Source of the DNA: an uncultured Eubacterium sp.
Lineage (GTDB): Bacteria; Bacillota; Clostridia; Peptostreptococcales; Anaerovoracaceae
Length of the DNA stretch: 53,561 bases
Assembly: GCA_937894585.1 (NCBI GenBank)
Contig: CALBGO010000131.1
Span: forward strand, 1 to 53,561
Direction of reading: 5' to 3'
Shown here: positions 40,610 through 50,251 of the stretch, piece after piece
Numbering within the stretch: the stretch's first letter is position 1
Layout of the letters: every line of letters begins with the position of its first letter
The notes under the pieces: model-generated
Databases searched by the model: none
Seen by the model: the letters and a program-made list of their open reading frames with translations, nothing else
What the model was told of the DNA's origin: nothing
Position numbers and translations under genes: made by a program

Positions 40610-41632
40610 ATGCAGGAAAAACTTAGCAAAGTGCTGGAGGAAGCAAAAGCGCAGCTGGCGGAAGCGCAGACTCTGGCGGAAACAGAAGAAATCAGAATCA
40701 GAGTTTTGGGAAAGAAGGGGCAGCTTACGGAAATTCTTCGCTCTATGGGAAAACTGCCTCCTGAGGAAAAGAAAACTCTGGGTATGGCAGCAAATAAAGT
40801 AAAGGCTGAATTCGGGCAGTTGCTTTCTGCGAAGGTTTCCGAAATCAGCGAAAAAGCCAAAGCGGCTAAATTTGCGGCTGAAAAAATCGATGTAACCGAG
40901 CCGGGAAGAAGCATCTCCGTGGGTGTGAAACATCCGATTACGCAGACCATCAATGAAGTTGTAGAGATTTTTCGCTCCATGGGATACACCGTTTACGAAG
41001 GACCGGACATCGATACTGTCTACAACACTTTTGATGCACTGAACTCTCCGGAGAATCATCCGGCAAGAGATTTGACCGATACATTTTATATCAGCGATGA
41101 TGTGGTGTTAAGACCTCATACATCTTCTGCCGAAATCAGAGCTGAAAAGGAGCTTCCGCTTCCGTACAAGGTGCTGATTCCGGGAAGATGCTACAGAGTG
41201 GATACGCCGGATGCGACCCATTCACCGACTTTCCACCAGATTGAAATGATGGTGATCGGAGAAGATATCACCATGGGCGACCTGAAGGGGTCTTTGGACC
41301 ATATGGCAAAGAAACTGTTCGGACCGGAAACCAGAACCAAATTCCGTCCGAGTCATTTCCCGTTTACAGAACCGAGCGCAGAGATGGATGTGTCCTGCTT
41401 CAAATGCGGCGGCAAGGGCTGCCCTGTATGCAAAGGCAGCGGCTGGATTGAAATTTTAGGCTGCGGTATGACACACCCGCATGTACATCAGGCAGGAGGC
41501 ATCGATACCGAAAAATATACCGGTTTTGCCGTAGGTATGGGTGTGGAAAGAATCGCCATGCTGAAATACGGAATCGATGATATCCGTCTTCTGTATGAAA
41601 ACGATATGCGTTTCATTGAACAGTTCAAATAA
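40610..41632 (+). CDS. pheS: Phenylalanyl-tRNA synthetase alpha subunit
   Basis: 340 residues from ATG at 40610 (GTGAGG upstream; GTG at 40595 is within that site). N-terminal coiled coil, then class II core: motif 2 near GRCYRVDTPDATHSPTFHQIE, and GFAVGMGVERIAMLKYGIDDIRLLYENDMRF as motif 3. The Cys4 insertion CFKCGGKGCPVCKG near residue 265 is usual in Firmicutes PheS and may bind zinc. No T-box leader is present in the short upstream gap. Forms a heterotetramer with PheT. Confidence 0.96.
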   Translation: MQEKLSKVLEEAKAQLAEAQTLAETEEIRIRVLGKKGQLTEILRSMGKLPPEEKKTLGMAANKVKAEFGQLLSAKVSEISEKAKAAKFAAEKIDVTEPGRSISVGVKHPITQTINEVVEIFRSMGYTVYEGPDIDTVYNTFDALNSPENHPARDLTDTFYISDDVVLRPHTSSAEIRAEKELPLPYKVLIPGRCYRVDTPDATHSPTFHQIEMMVIGEDITMGDLKGSLDHMAKKLFGPETRTKFRPSHFPFTEPSAEMDVSCFKCGGKGCPVCKGSGWIEILGCGMTHPHVHQAGGIDTEKYTGFAVGMGVERIAMLKYGIDDIRLLYENDMRFIEQFK

Positions 41633-41656
41633 GGAAAGGAATAAGGTTTAGATATA

Positions 41657-44104
41657 ATGTTAGTTTCATTAAATTGGTTAAAGGATTATACAGATGTCAA
41701 GGTGCCTGTATCCGAGTTCTGTGACCGTATGATTATGTCGGGGTCCGATATGGAGACCTGCGAAGAATTGGGTGCAGGAATTGAAGGGGTTGTTGTAGGC
41801 AGAATTGAAAAGATAGAAAAGCATCCTCAGGCGGACAAGCTAGTGGTATGTCAGCTGAATGTCGGAAAGGAAGAGACCGTTCAGATTGTAACCGGAGCAA
41901 CTAATGTATATGAAGGCGGTTATGTGCCGGTAGCTTTGGACGGCGCGCATATTCCGGGACCGCTTCACGGACAGCCGAAGACAGAAGACGGTGTTATCAT
42001 TACCGCAGGCGAACTTCGCGGCATTGCTTCAAACGGTATGCTCTGCGGACCGCAGGAGCTGGGTATTGAAGACAAGACCGCACCGTATGTTTCCAAAGAC
42101 GGTATCTGGATGCTGCCGGGAAACTGGGATGCGCATCTTGGGGAAGACTTTGCGAAGGCTCTGGGACTTCACGATTATGCAGTGGATTTCTGCATTACGC
42201 CGAACCGTCCGGACTGCCTGTGTATGATAGGCATGGCAAAAGAAGCCTCCGCTGTATTTGAAACCCCGTTTACTTATCCGGAAACAGAATGCGAAAAGAC
42301 CGATGAGAACGCATCGGATTACATCACAGCAGAAGTCAGAAACGATAACTGCAAACGCTATACCGCAAGAGTCATCAAAGATGTAAAGATTGAACAGTCA
42401 CCTTGGTGGCTGCAGAAGCGTCTGATGGCAGCAGGCATGAGACCGATCAACAATATGGTAGACATTACCAACTTTGTTATGATGGAATACGGCCAACCTC
42501 TTCATGCATTTGATATCAGAAGCATTGCGGGAAGACATATTGTTGTGGATATGGCAAAGGACGGAGATAAATTCACGACTTTGGACGGACAGGAAAGAGA
42601 AGTATATGCAGATACACTGATGATCAATGACTCCGAAAAGCCGATCGGTATTGCCGGTATTATGGGCGGCTTGGATTCCGAAATCGTAGACGATACCAAT
42701 ACGGTTGTTATTGAATCCGCCTGCTTTGATAAAACCTGTGTACACCGTTCCATTAAAAAGCTGGGCTTAAAGACTGAAGCTGCGGCAAGATACGAAAGAG
42801 GTCTCGATCCGAATCTCTGTGAAACCGCAGCGGACAGAGTGTGCAAGCTGGTTGAGATACTGGGCTGCGGCAAAGTGTTAAACGGCAGTGTGGATGTATA
42901 CCACAATCCTGAAATGCCGGAGACAATTAAATGCAGAGTCAGCAAGGTTAATAAAGTGCTGGGTACCGATATCTCCAGAGAAGAAATGGTATCCTATTTT
43001 GAAAGACTGGATATGAAGGTGGAAGGCGAAGGCGACACTATGCTGGTAACGCCGCCGACTGTCCGCCAGGATATGAAAGAAGAAATCGACTGCGTGGAAG
43101 AAGTTGCAAGACTTTACGGTTTTGATAATCTGCCGATGACACTGCCGAATGCGGACACTGTCGGCAATATGTCGGACAGCTGGCAGATGAGAGCCTTGGC
43201 ATCCGATCTTCTGTGCGCTATGGGTGTAAACGAAATCAAGACTTACTCCTTCTCCAACGATCGAATTCTGGACGGAATCGGAATTGAAGAAGATTCATGG
43301 GAGAGAAATCTTGTCAGAATCATCAATCCGATGGGAGAAGAAACTTCTGCTATGAGAACCCTGCTGACACCGGGCATGCTGGAGGTTCTCGGCAGAAACT
43401 ATGCAAGAAATGTAGAAAAGGTCAGAGCTTATGAAATCGGTCTGACCTATATGAACAATCTGATAGACGACAAAGCTCTTCCGCTGGAATCCTATAACCT
43501 TTCCATCGGACTTTACGGCAAAGATGAGGATTTCTTCACCCTGAAGGGTATGGTGGAAATCCTGCTGGAAAGACTGGGCATCAAAGATGTGAGATTTGTC
43601 GCAGAATCAGAGTACAGAGTATATCACCCGGGCAGATGCGCCCGCATTGTAACAAGAGATTTGAACGGTGAAGATGCGGAACTGGGCATTATGGGAGAAA
43701 TTCACCCGGATGTAAGCGAAAATTACGGAATCGGTACTCGCGCTTATGCGTGCGAACTGTTCTTCGATTTGATTACAGAGCTTTCCGATAAGGAAATTCA
43801 GTATCGTCAGCTGCCGAAATATCCTTCCACATCAAGAGATATGGCTCTGCTTGTGGATGAAGATGTGCAGGTAGGCGATATGGAAGCGGTTATTCGTTCT
43901 GCGGGAACTGAAATTCTGGACAGCGTAAAACTCTTCGATGTCTACAGAGGCCAGCAGGTTTCCGAAGGTAAGAAGAGCGTAGCCTTCAGCCTGACTTACA
44001 GACACGATGACAGAACTTTGACCGACGAAGAAACAGACGCAGTACACGCAGGAATCATCGAAGCATTGAAAGAAAAGTTTAACGCGATTGTACGAGATAA
44101 CTAA
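41657..44104 (+). CDS. pheT: Phenylalanyl-tRNA synthetase beta subunit
   Basis: 815 residues, complete. N-terminal tRNA-binding (EMAP-like) domain near 40-155 (VVVGRIEKIEKHPQADKLVVCQLNVG), B3/4 editing domain (residues about 210-390), B5 domain, a class II-like core, and the C-terminal ferredoxin-fold anticodon-binding domain with YRQLPKYPSTSRDMALLVDEDVQVGD. It edits mischarged Tyr-tRNA-Phe and binds tRNA for PheS. 24 bp after pheS. Confidence 0.97.
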   Translation: MLVSLNWLKDYTDVKVPVSEFCDRMIMSGSDMETCEELGAGIEGVVVGRIEKIEKHPQADKLVVCQLNVGKEETVQIVTGATNVYEGGYVPVALDGAHIPGPLHGQPKTEDGVIITAGELRGIASNGMLCGPQELGIEDKTAPYVSKDGIWMLPGNWDAHLGEDFAKALGLHDYAVDFCITPNRPDCLCMIGMAKEASAVFETPFTYPETECEKTDENASDYITAEVRNDNCKRYTARVIKDVKIEQSPWWLQKRLMAAGMRPINNMVDITNFVMMEYGQPLHAFDIRSIAGRHIVVDMAKDGDKFTTLDGQEREVYADTLMINDSEKPIGIAGIMGGLDSEIVDDTNTVVIESACFDKTCVHRSIKKLGLKTEAAARYERGLDPNLCETAADRVCKLVEILGCGKVLNGSVDVYHNPEMPETIKCRVSKVNKVLGTDISREEMVSYFERLDMKVEGEGDTMLVTPPTVRQDMKEEIDCVEEVARLYGFDNLPMTLPNADTVGNMSDSWQMRALASDLLCAMGVNEIKTYSFSNDRILDGIGIEEDSWERNLVRIINPMGEETSAMRTLLTPGMLEVLGRNYARNVEKVRAYEIGLTYMNNLIDDKALPLESYNLSIGLYGKDEDFFTLKGMVEILLERLGIKDVRFVAESEYRVYHPGRCARIVTRDLNGEDAELGIMGEIHPDVSENYGIGTRAYACELFFDLITELSDKEIQYRQLPKYPSTSRDMALLVDEDVQVGDMEAVIRSAGTEILDSVKLFDVYRGQQVSEGKKSVAFSLTYRHDDRTLTDEETDAVHAGIIEALKEKFNAIVRDN

Positions 44105-44116
44105 AGAGGAAACATT

Positions 44117-44581
44117 ATGGACAGCAGAGTAACTGTAAAAATTTACGGACAGGAATTTACTATTGCAGGCGATAAGTCTGAAGAAGAAATCATAAGAATT
44201 GCTGAGTATGTGGATAATAAAATGCGTTTAATCAGCAGAGTTGCCGGCGATGCCGGACAGGGCAGCATCGGTATTCTTTCTGCCGTAAATATTGCAGAAG
44301 AATACTTTGAAGCAGTAAAAGAGGCGGAACAGCTTCGAATTGCAAGACAGCAGATGGAAAATGATTCGAAATACTATCTGAAAATGTGGGAAGACGCAAA
44401 GAAAAACTTCGCACAGTACAAGGAAAGTATTGCGGATATGAAAAACCAGAAGAAAGAAAGCGATGAACGCTTCAAGGAACTGCAGTCCAGATGCACCGAG
44501 TACGAGAATTCCTTTTTCGATTTACAGATGGAGAATATTCAGCTTAAAAGCGAACTTGAAAAACTGAAGAATAATCGATAG
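44117..44581 (+). CDS. zapA: Cell division protein ZapA
   Basis: 154 residues. N-terminal ZapA head (RVTVKIYGQEFTIAGDKSEEEIIRIAEYVDNKMRLISR, ILSAVNIAEEYFEA) followed by a long coiled coil (about 70-152). It stabilises and bundles FtsZ filaments. GAGGAAA precedes the ATG. Located between pheT and mutS2, a common Firmicutes order. The coiled coil is longer than in the ~85-residue Bacillus protein. Confidence 0.9.
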   Translation: MDSRVTVKIYGQEFTIAGDKSEEEIIRIAEYVDNKMRLISRVAGDAGQGSIGILSAVNIAEEYFEAVKEAEQLRIARQQMENDSKYYLKMWEDAKKNFAQYKESIADMKNQKKESDERFKELQSRCTEYENSFFDLQMENIQLKSELEKLKNNR

Positions 44582-44592
44582 AGGATATAATT

Positions 44593-46971
44593 ATGAATGA
44601 AAAAGCACTGAATGTGTTAGAGTACGAAAAAATTATTGCACTTCTGAAGGAGCAGGCAGGCTCCGATATGACCCGCAAGGTCATATCGGAACTGCTACCG
44701 TATACGGATATACGGGTAATTTCAGAGGAACTAAGGTCAACCACGGAAGCGGTTGACCTTATTGTGTGTAAAGGGCCGCTGCCGACGGGGGGACTTTATG
44801 ATATCGTTCCTTCCGTTGAATTTGCAAGAAAAGGCGGCACTATGACTATGAAGCAGCTGCTTCAGGTCCATTTCAACATCAATATTGCGGAAAGGGTCAT
44901 TTCCTTTATGAAAGGGGGAGATCTGCCGCCTATGCCGCTGATGCGCTCTATGACGGAGCTGCTTGTGGCTATGCCGCGGCTTTCCGGCAATATTGACCGC
45001 TGTATTCTGTCTGAGGACGAGATGAGCGACAATGCATCTTCTGAACTGCGCAGCATCAGAAGAGCTATGGCAAGACAGAATGATGCCATCAGAAACAAAC
45101 TGAATCAGATTCTGAATTCACAGGATAACAGGTCTTACCTGCAGGATTTCATCGTCACCATGCGTGACGGCAGATATGTAATTCCGGTAAAGCAGGAGCA
45201 CAGGGGGAGATTCCCCGGTATTGTCCACGATCAGTCTAAGGCCGGGGCGACGCTGTTTATCGAGCCGCAGATTATCGTTAATCTGAATAATGAACTGCGG
45301 GAGCTGGAGCTTGCCGAAGAGGCTGAAATCGCGAAGATTCTGCAGGAACTTTCAGAGGCGGTGGCGGAGCATTATCACGATATTAAAAATAACCAGAAAC
45401 TGCTGCTGCAGCTGGATTTTATTATGGCGAAGGGAAAACTTTCTCGTCTTATGGACGGAGAAGAGCCGCAGATGAATATGGATGGTCTTTTAGACATCAG
45501 AAGAGGCAGACATCCTTTAATTGATTCGAAAAAGGTGGTTCCCATCAATGTGTCGGCGGGAAAGAGTTATCGGACTTTAGTGATTACAGGACCTAATACA
45601 GGCGGTAAGACAGTAACTTTGAAAACCATCGGTCTTTTAGCCATGATGGCGCAGAGCGGTCTTCATATTCCTGCCAGCAGTCAGAGCAGGATTCCGGTGT
45701 TCACCGATATTTTTGCCGACATCGGAGATGAGCAGAGCATAGAACAGAGTCTGTCCACTTTCTCATCGCATATGAAGAATATCGTCGGCATTGTTGAGCG
45801 CGCCGATGAAAACTCTTTGATTTTGGCAGATGAGCTGGGTGCCGGAACCGACCCGACCGAAGGTGCGGCTCTTGCCATTTCCATACTGGAAACTTTGTAT
45901 GCGAAAGGCGCAATGACCGTTGCAACGACTCACTATAACGAAATTAAAAAGTATGCTCTTTCAACAGAAGGCGTAGAGAATGCTTCAATGGAATTTGATG
46001 TGGAAACTTTAAGTCCTACTTACAGGCTTTCCATCGGGATTCCCGGAAAATCCAACGCTTTTGAAATTTCAAAGAAGCTGGGGCTTCCGGACGCTTTGAT
46101 TGACAGGGCTGCAAGACTTATTGAACGGGGCGATATCGAATTTGAAGATATCATCAGCAGAATCGAGGAAGACCGAAAAAGAGCCGAGACAGAGCGGGAC
46201 GAAGCCATTGCAATCAATACGGCTATGAAAGAAAAACAGCGGGAGCTTGACAGAAAACTGGCAGATATTGAAAAAAAGAAAGAGAAGATTATCGCAGACG
46301 CAAGAGAAGAAGCCAGAGCAATGATTCGGGAAGCGAAAGAAACTGCCGGCGAAGTGCAGAAGGAACTGAAAGAGCTTGCCAGAATGGAGAGCATGGGTGC
46401 AAGAAACAGACAGTTTGACAAGAGCCGAAAGAAGCTTCGGGAAAAAGAAGAAAAATATGCGGAAAAAATCGTGCGGAAGTTTAACAGCAATCCGGTCAGC
46501 GCAGAGGATATCAAAGTCGGCGACAGAGTCAGAGTGCTCTCCTTAGACCAGAACGGCGAGGTTTTGTCCGTGCCCGATGAAAACGGAAATCTGCAGGTAA
46601 AAATCGGCATTATGAAAGCCAGTCTGAATCTTGACGACCTGATTCTGATTCACGACGACGCAAAGAAAAAGAAACCGAAAAAGACCTCTTACGGCAGTAT
46701 TTATAAAGCCAAGGCGCAGACAGTTTCTGTTTCCATCAATGTACAGGGAAAATATCTGGACGATGCGGTGATGGATGTGGATAAATATCTGGACGATGCC
46801 TATATGGCGGGACTGAAGGAAGTCACTGTGATTCACGGCCGTGGTGAAGGCATTTTGAAAAAAGGTCTGCGGGAAATGATGAAGCGGCATAAACATGTTG
46901 CATCTTTCCGTAAAGGAAATTATAATGAAGGCGGCGAAGGCGTCACGGTTGTGAAGCTGAAAACCGAGTAA
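44593..46971 (+). CDS. mutS2: MutS2 family ATPase/nuclease
   Basis: 792 residues. MutS core with clamp helices and Walker A ITGPNTGGKTVTLKTIG near residue 335, Walker B LILADELGAGTDPTEGAAL, TVATTHY, then a long charged coiled coil (about 520-640) and the C-terminal Smr domain with VIHGRGEGILKKGLREMM. It lacks the mismatch-recognition domain of MutS1; family members suppress recombination and rescue collided ribosomes through Smr nuclease activity. Complete. GAGG precedes the ATG. Confidence 0.96.
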   Translation: MNEKALNVLEYEKIIALLKEQAGSDMTRKVISELLPYTDIRVISEELRSTTEAVDLIVCKGPLPTGGLYDIVPSVEFARKGGTMTMKQLLQVHFNINIAERVISFMKGGDLPPMPLMRSMTELLVAMPRLSGNIDRCILSEDEMSDNASSELRSIRRAMARQNDAIRNKLNQILNSQDNRSYLQDFIVTMRDGRYVIPVKQEHRGRFPGIVHDQSKAGATLFIEPQIIVNLNNELRELELAEEAEIAKILQELSEAVAEHYHDIKNNQKLLLQLDFIMAKGKLSRLMDGEEPQMNMDGLLDIRRGRHPLIDSKKVVPINVSAGKSYRTLVITGPNTGGKTVTLKTIGLLAMMAQSGLHIPASSQSRIPVFTDIFADIGDEQSIEQSLSTFSSHMKNIVGIVERADENSLILADELGAGTDPTEGAALAISILETLYAKGAMTVATTHYNEIKKYALSTEGVENASMEFDVETLSPTYRLSIGIPGKSNAFEISKKLGLPDALIDRAARLIERGDIEFEDIISRIEEDRKRAETERDEAIAINTAMKEKQRELDRKLADIEKKKEKIIADAREEARAMIREAKETAGEVQKELKELARMESMGARNRQFDKSRKKLREKEEKYAEKIVRKFNSNPVSAEDIKVGDRVRVLSLDQNGEVLSVPDENGNLQVKIGIMKASLNLDDLILIHDDAKKKKPKKTSYGSIYKAKAQTVSVSINVQGKYLDDAVMDVDKYLDDAYMAGLKEVTVIHGRGEGILKKGLREMMKRHKHVASFRKGNYNEGGEGVTVVKLKTE

Positions 46972-46999
46972 TTGACAGGGTGAGAAGGGAGAACACAGG

Positions 47000-47449
47000 A
47001 TGTATATCGTCAGCGAATGTCTGCTGGGACATAACTGTAAGTATAACGGAGGAAATAACCTGAGTGAAGCGGTCATTGACTTCTGCCGGAACAAAAACAT
47101 CTGTGCCGTATGCCCCGAGACCGCAGGTGGTCTTCAGAGTCCGAGACCTCCCGCAGAATATACAGAGGACGGAAGAATTCTTGACAGCAAGGGAAAAGAT
47201 GTGACGGAGGCTTTTGAGCTGGGCGCGCATCTGTCCCTGGAGAAAGCACTTAAGAAGGCTTTTGAGCTGGGTGAAGATATAGAAGGCGCTGTACTGAAAG
47301 CAAACAGCCCCTCCTGCGGCAGCGGAAGGATTTACGACGGAACTTTTTCCGGCAGGCTGAAGGCGGGCGACGGGTGTTTTGTTCGAAAGTTGAAAGCGAG
47401 AAATATTAAAGTCATTTCAGAAAAGGAGATAACCAATGGTAAATTTTAA
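47000..47449 (+). CDS. DUF523 (TudS-like thiouracil desulfidase family) protein
   Basis: 149 residues. Conserved cysteines of the family are present: SECLLGHNCKYNG (C7, C13), CAVCPETAGGLQSPRPPAE (C38) and VLKANSPSCGSGRIYDGTFSG. In characterised TudS proteins three cysteines hold a [4Fe-4S] cluster that removes sulfur from thiouracil; other DUF523 members are untested, so the substrate is inferred. Its end overlaps the argS start by 14 bp, placing it in the mutS2-argS transcript. Confidence 0.87.
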   Translation: MYIVSECLLGHNCKYNGGNNLSEAVIDFCRNKNICAVCPETAGGLQSPRPPAEYTEDGRILDSKGKDVTEAFELGAHLSLEKALKKAFELGEDIEGAVLKANSPSCGSGRIYDGTFSGRLKAGDGCFVRKLKARNIKVISEKEITNGKF

Positions 47450-49160
47450 GGAAGAAATTGCAAAAGTGATTGCAGATCATGTGGACGGCATTGAACTTTC
47501 CGAAATTATGGATATGGTGGAAGTGCCGCAGGATACAAAAATGGGCGACTATGCATTTCCATGCTTTAAGCTGGCAAAGGTTCTGAGAAAAGCGCCGCCT
47601 CTTATTGCAAAAGGTATTGCGGAAGGCATCAGCGGAGAGCCTATTTTTGAAAAGGTGGAACAGGTCAATGCTTATGTGAATATGTTCATTTCCAAGGAAG
47701 AATTTGTGAAGGATGTACTTTCCGAAGTACTGACCAAAGGCGAAGATTTCGGTAAATCCGATCTCGGCGGCGGCAAAACCGTTATTGTGGAATATTCTTC
47801 TCCGAATATTGCAAAGCCGTTCCATATCGGTCACATCAGAAGTACCGTAATCGGCAATTCTATCTACAAAATTTATGATGCTCTGGGCTACAATGTAGTC
47901 AGAATCAATCATTTGGGCGACTACGGCACCCAGTTCGGCAAGATGATCTGCGCCTACAGACACTGGGGCAACAGAGAAGATGTTATCAACGAGCCGATTA
48001 AGACTCTTCTCAGCTATTACACTAAATTCCATGTGGAAGTGGAAACCCATCCGGAGCTTGATGACGAGGCAAGAGAAATCTTTGCAAAGCTGGAGCGCGG
48101 CGAAAAGGAAGAGGTGGAACTGTGGCAGTGGTTCAGAGATGAATCCCTGAAAGAATTCACCAGAGTTTACGATATGCTGGGCATCACCTTTGATTCTTAT
48201 GCCGGCGAAAGCTTTTACTCCGACAAGATGCCTCGCTTTGTACAGGAGCTGAAGGACAAGGGACTTATGGAAGAATCCCGGGGCGCGCAGATTGTAAATC
48301 TGGAAGAATACGGTCTGGGTGTTGCGCTGATTACAAAGAGCGACGGCTCCACCCTGTATATTACCAGAGATATTGCAGCGGCAAACTACAGAAAAGAAAC
48401 TTATGATTTCTATAAGAATATTTATGTGGTGGCTTCTCAGCAGAACCTTCACTTTGCACAGTGGAAGAAGATTTTACAGCTGATGGGCTACGAATGGGAA
48501 AAGGACTGCGTTCATGTGCCGTTCGGTCTTGTCAGCCTGGAAGAAGGCACCATGTCCACAAGACACGGCAGAGTGGTATTCCTGGAGGATGTGTTGAACA
48601 AGGCAGTTGAAAAGACCAGAGAAATCATCGAAGAAAAGAATCCGAATGCGTCCGCAGAAGATATCGAGGAAGTTGCAAAGACTGTCGGCATCGGCGCTGT
48701 CATTTTCCAGGAGCTTTCCAACAACAGAATCAAGGACTATGTGTTCAAATGGGATAAGGTGCTGAATTTTGACGGAGAAACCGGTCCGTATGTACAGTAT
48801 ACTCACGCAAGATGCGCGTCTGTTCTGCGCAAAGCAGGCGAAGATGTGACTGCAAAGGCTGCCGCTTTGGACGGTATCGATGCAAAATACCTGTGCAGCG
48901 AAAGCGCTTATGAGCTGGTGAAAATGCTGTACAAATTCCCGGATGTGGTTGCAGATGCAGGAGACAAATACGAACCGTCCATCGTAACCAGACATATTGT
49001 GGACATCGCTCAGGGCTTTAACCGCTTCTACCACGATGAGCACATTCTGACCGATAACGAAGACGAAAAGACTGCAAAGGTTGCTCTGGTTCTGGCAGCA
49101 AAGAATGCAATCAGAAACGGACTGGCACTGCTGGGTATGAAAGCGCCGGAAAGAATGTAA
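47436..49160 (+). CDS. argS: Arginyl-tRNA synthetase
   Basis: 574 residues, class I. Arg_tRNA_synt_N domain at the start, HIGH motif in KPFHIGHIRSTVIGN, EEGTMSTRHGRVVFLEDVL in place of the KMSKS loop (normal in ArgS), and the C-terminal DALR anticodon-binding domain containing AQGFNRFYHDEHIL. Charges tRNA-Arg. Starts inside the end of the DUF523 gene with AAGGAG upstream. Complete, followed by a large palindrome. Confidence 0.97.
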   Translation: MVNFKEEIAKVIADHVDGIELSEIMDMVEVPQDTKMGDYAFPCFKLAKVLRKAPPLIAKGIAEGISGEPIFEKVEQVNAYVNMFISKEEFVKDVLSEVLTKGEDFGKSDLGGGKTVIVEYSSPNIAKPFHIGHIRSTVIGNSIYKIYDALGYNVVRINHLGDYGTQFGKMICAYRHWGNREDVINEPIKTLLSYYTKFHVEVETHPELDDEAREIFAKLERGEKEEVELWQWFRDESLKEFTRVYDMLGITFDSYAGESFYSDKMPRFVQELKDKGLMEESRGAQIVNLEEYGLGVALITKSDGSTLYITRDIAAANYRKETYDFYKNIYVVASQQNLHFAQWKKILQLMGYEWEKDCVHVPFGLVSLEEGTMSTRHGRVVFLEDVLNKAVEKTREIIEEKNPNASAEDIEEVAKTVGIGAVIFQELSNNRIKDYVFKWDKVLNFDGETGPYVQYTHARCASVLRKAGEDVTAKAAALDGIDAKYLCSESAYELVKMLYKFPDVVADAGDKYEPSIVTRHIVDIAQGFNRFYHDEHILTDNEDEKTAKVALVLAAKNAIRNGLALLGMKAPERM

Positions 49161-49199
49161 ATTTGTACCTGCACTTGCTGTGCTTACCTGAAAAAAATA

Positions 49200-49312
49200 T
49201 ATCCTTTCAGAAAATATGTTTTCGGCTTTCCTGCTGCGGGCTTGCAAATATGGTGCGGACCCGCAGGAAAAACCTGTGAAGGCATATTTTGAAAGTATGG
49301 ATATCTTTTTCA
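49200..49312 (+). terminator. Large imperfect palindrome after argS, terminator-like
   Basis: Outer arms ATATCC...AAAATATG (49200-49219) and CATATTTTGAAAG...GGATAT (49284-49305) enclose a second stem of TTTCCTGC/GCAGGAAA type, and CTTTTTC follows. It could end the argS transcript. Its size is unusual for a terminator. Confidence 0.5.
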
Positions 49313-49378
49313 AAGGCGCCCATCAAGTACAAGGTACAAATACACTTATTATTTAATAAGGAAAGGAAATTTCTAAGT

Positions 49379-50251
49379 ATGAGATATGAAGGCGATATTT
49401 ACAGACCGCCCAGTGAAGCTTACAGCCTTTTAATTCAGGTTACTATCGGCTGTTCCCACAACAAGTGCACCTTCTGCAGTATGTTCAAGGATAAGCGGTT
49501 TCGCGTCCGTGACATAAATGAAGTGCTGGAAGATCTGCAGATGGCAAGAAACACCTATCGCAAAGTGGAACGGATTTTTCTCTGCGACGGCGATGCGCTG
49601 TGTCTTGCAGTCGATAAGCTGCTTGTGATTCTGGATAAGATTAAAGAGCTGTTTCCGGAGTGCCGCAGAGTCAGTGTATACGGCTCGGCGAAAGATGTGC
49701 TTCGGAAAACACCGGAGGAGCTTTCTGAGCTTAGGGAGCACGGTATGGGTATGATTTATCTGGGAGCAGAGTCCGGCAGTGATAAAGTGCTGCAGGACAT
49801 CTGCAAAGGAGTAACCCGCGCGCAGATGATTGAAGCAGTGCGGAAAATTGAAGATGCGGGGATTCCTGCTTCCGTGACTTTTATCTCAGGTCTTGCGGGA
49901 AAAGAGGGCTGGGAAGAGCATGCTGTGGAAACGGGAACTATGATTACCGAAATGAATGCTTCTTATGTGGGCCTTCTGACTTTGATGCTGGATTCACGGG
50001 CACCTATTGTGGACAGGATTAACAGAGGAGAGCTGACTCTTCTTTCGGCAGAAGAAGTCGTTGCGGAAACTTACCTGCTTCTGAAACACGCAAATCCGTC
50101 CAAACCTTGTGTGTTCCGCAGTAACCACGCTTCCAATTATGTATCCCTGCGGGGCAATCTGCCTGCGGACAAACCGGCAATGACGGCGCAGCTGCAGCGG
50201 GCTATGGAAAATACAGGGCTTTTGAAAGATGAAAGATTCAGGATGCTGTAA
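49379..50251 (+). CDS. Radical SAM protein
   Basis: 290 residues from ATG at 49379 (GGAAAGGAAAT upstream); the frame to 49289 covers the palindrome and is rejected. The iron-sulfur cluster motif is GCSHNKCTFC (C25, C30, C33), a CX4CX2C spacing seen in a subgroup of clostridial radical SAM proteins, followed by SMFKDKRFRVR. Other radical SAM features: IFLCDGDALCL, GAESGSDKVLQDICKGV, and ASVTFISGLAGKEGWEEH. Substrate unknown. First of three overlapping genes. Confidence 0.9.
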   Translation: MRYEGDIYRPPSEAYSLLIQVTIGCSHNKCTFCSMFKDKRFRVRDINEVLEDLQMARNTYRKVERIFLCDGDALCLAVDKLLVILDKIKELFPECRRVSVYGSAKDVLRKTPEELSELREHGMGMIYLGAESGSDKVLQDICKGVTRAQMIEAVRKIEDAGIPASVTFISGLAGKEGWEEHAVETGTMITEMNASYVGLLTLMLDSRAPIVDRINRGELTLLSAEEVVAETYLLLKHANPSKPCVFRSNHASNYVSLRGNLPADKPAMTAQLQRAMENTGLLKDERFRML

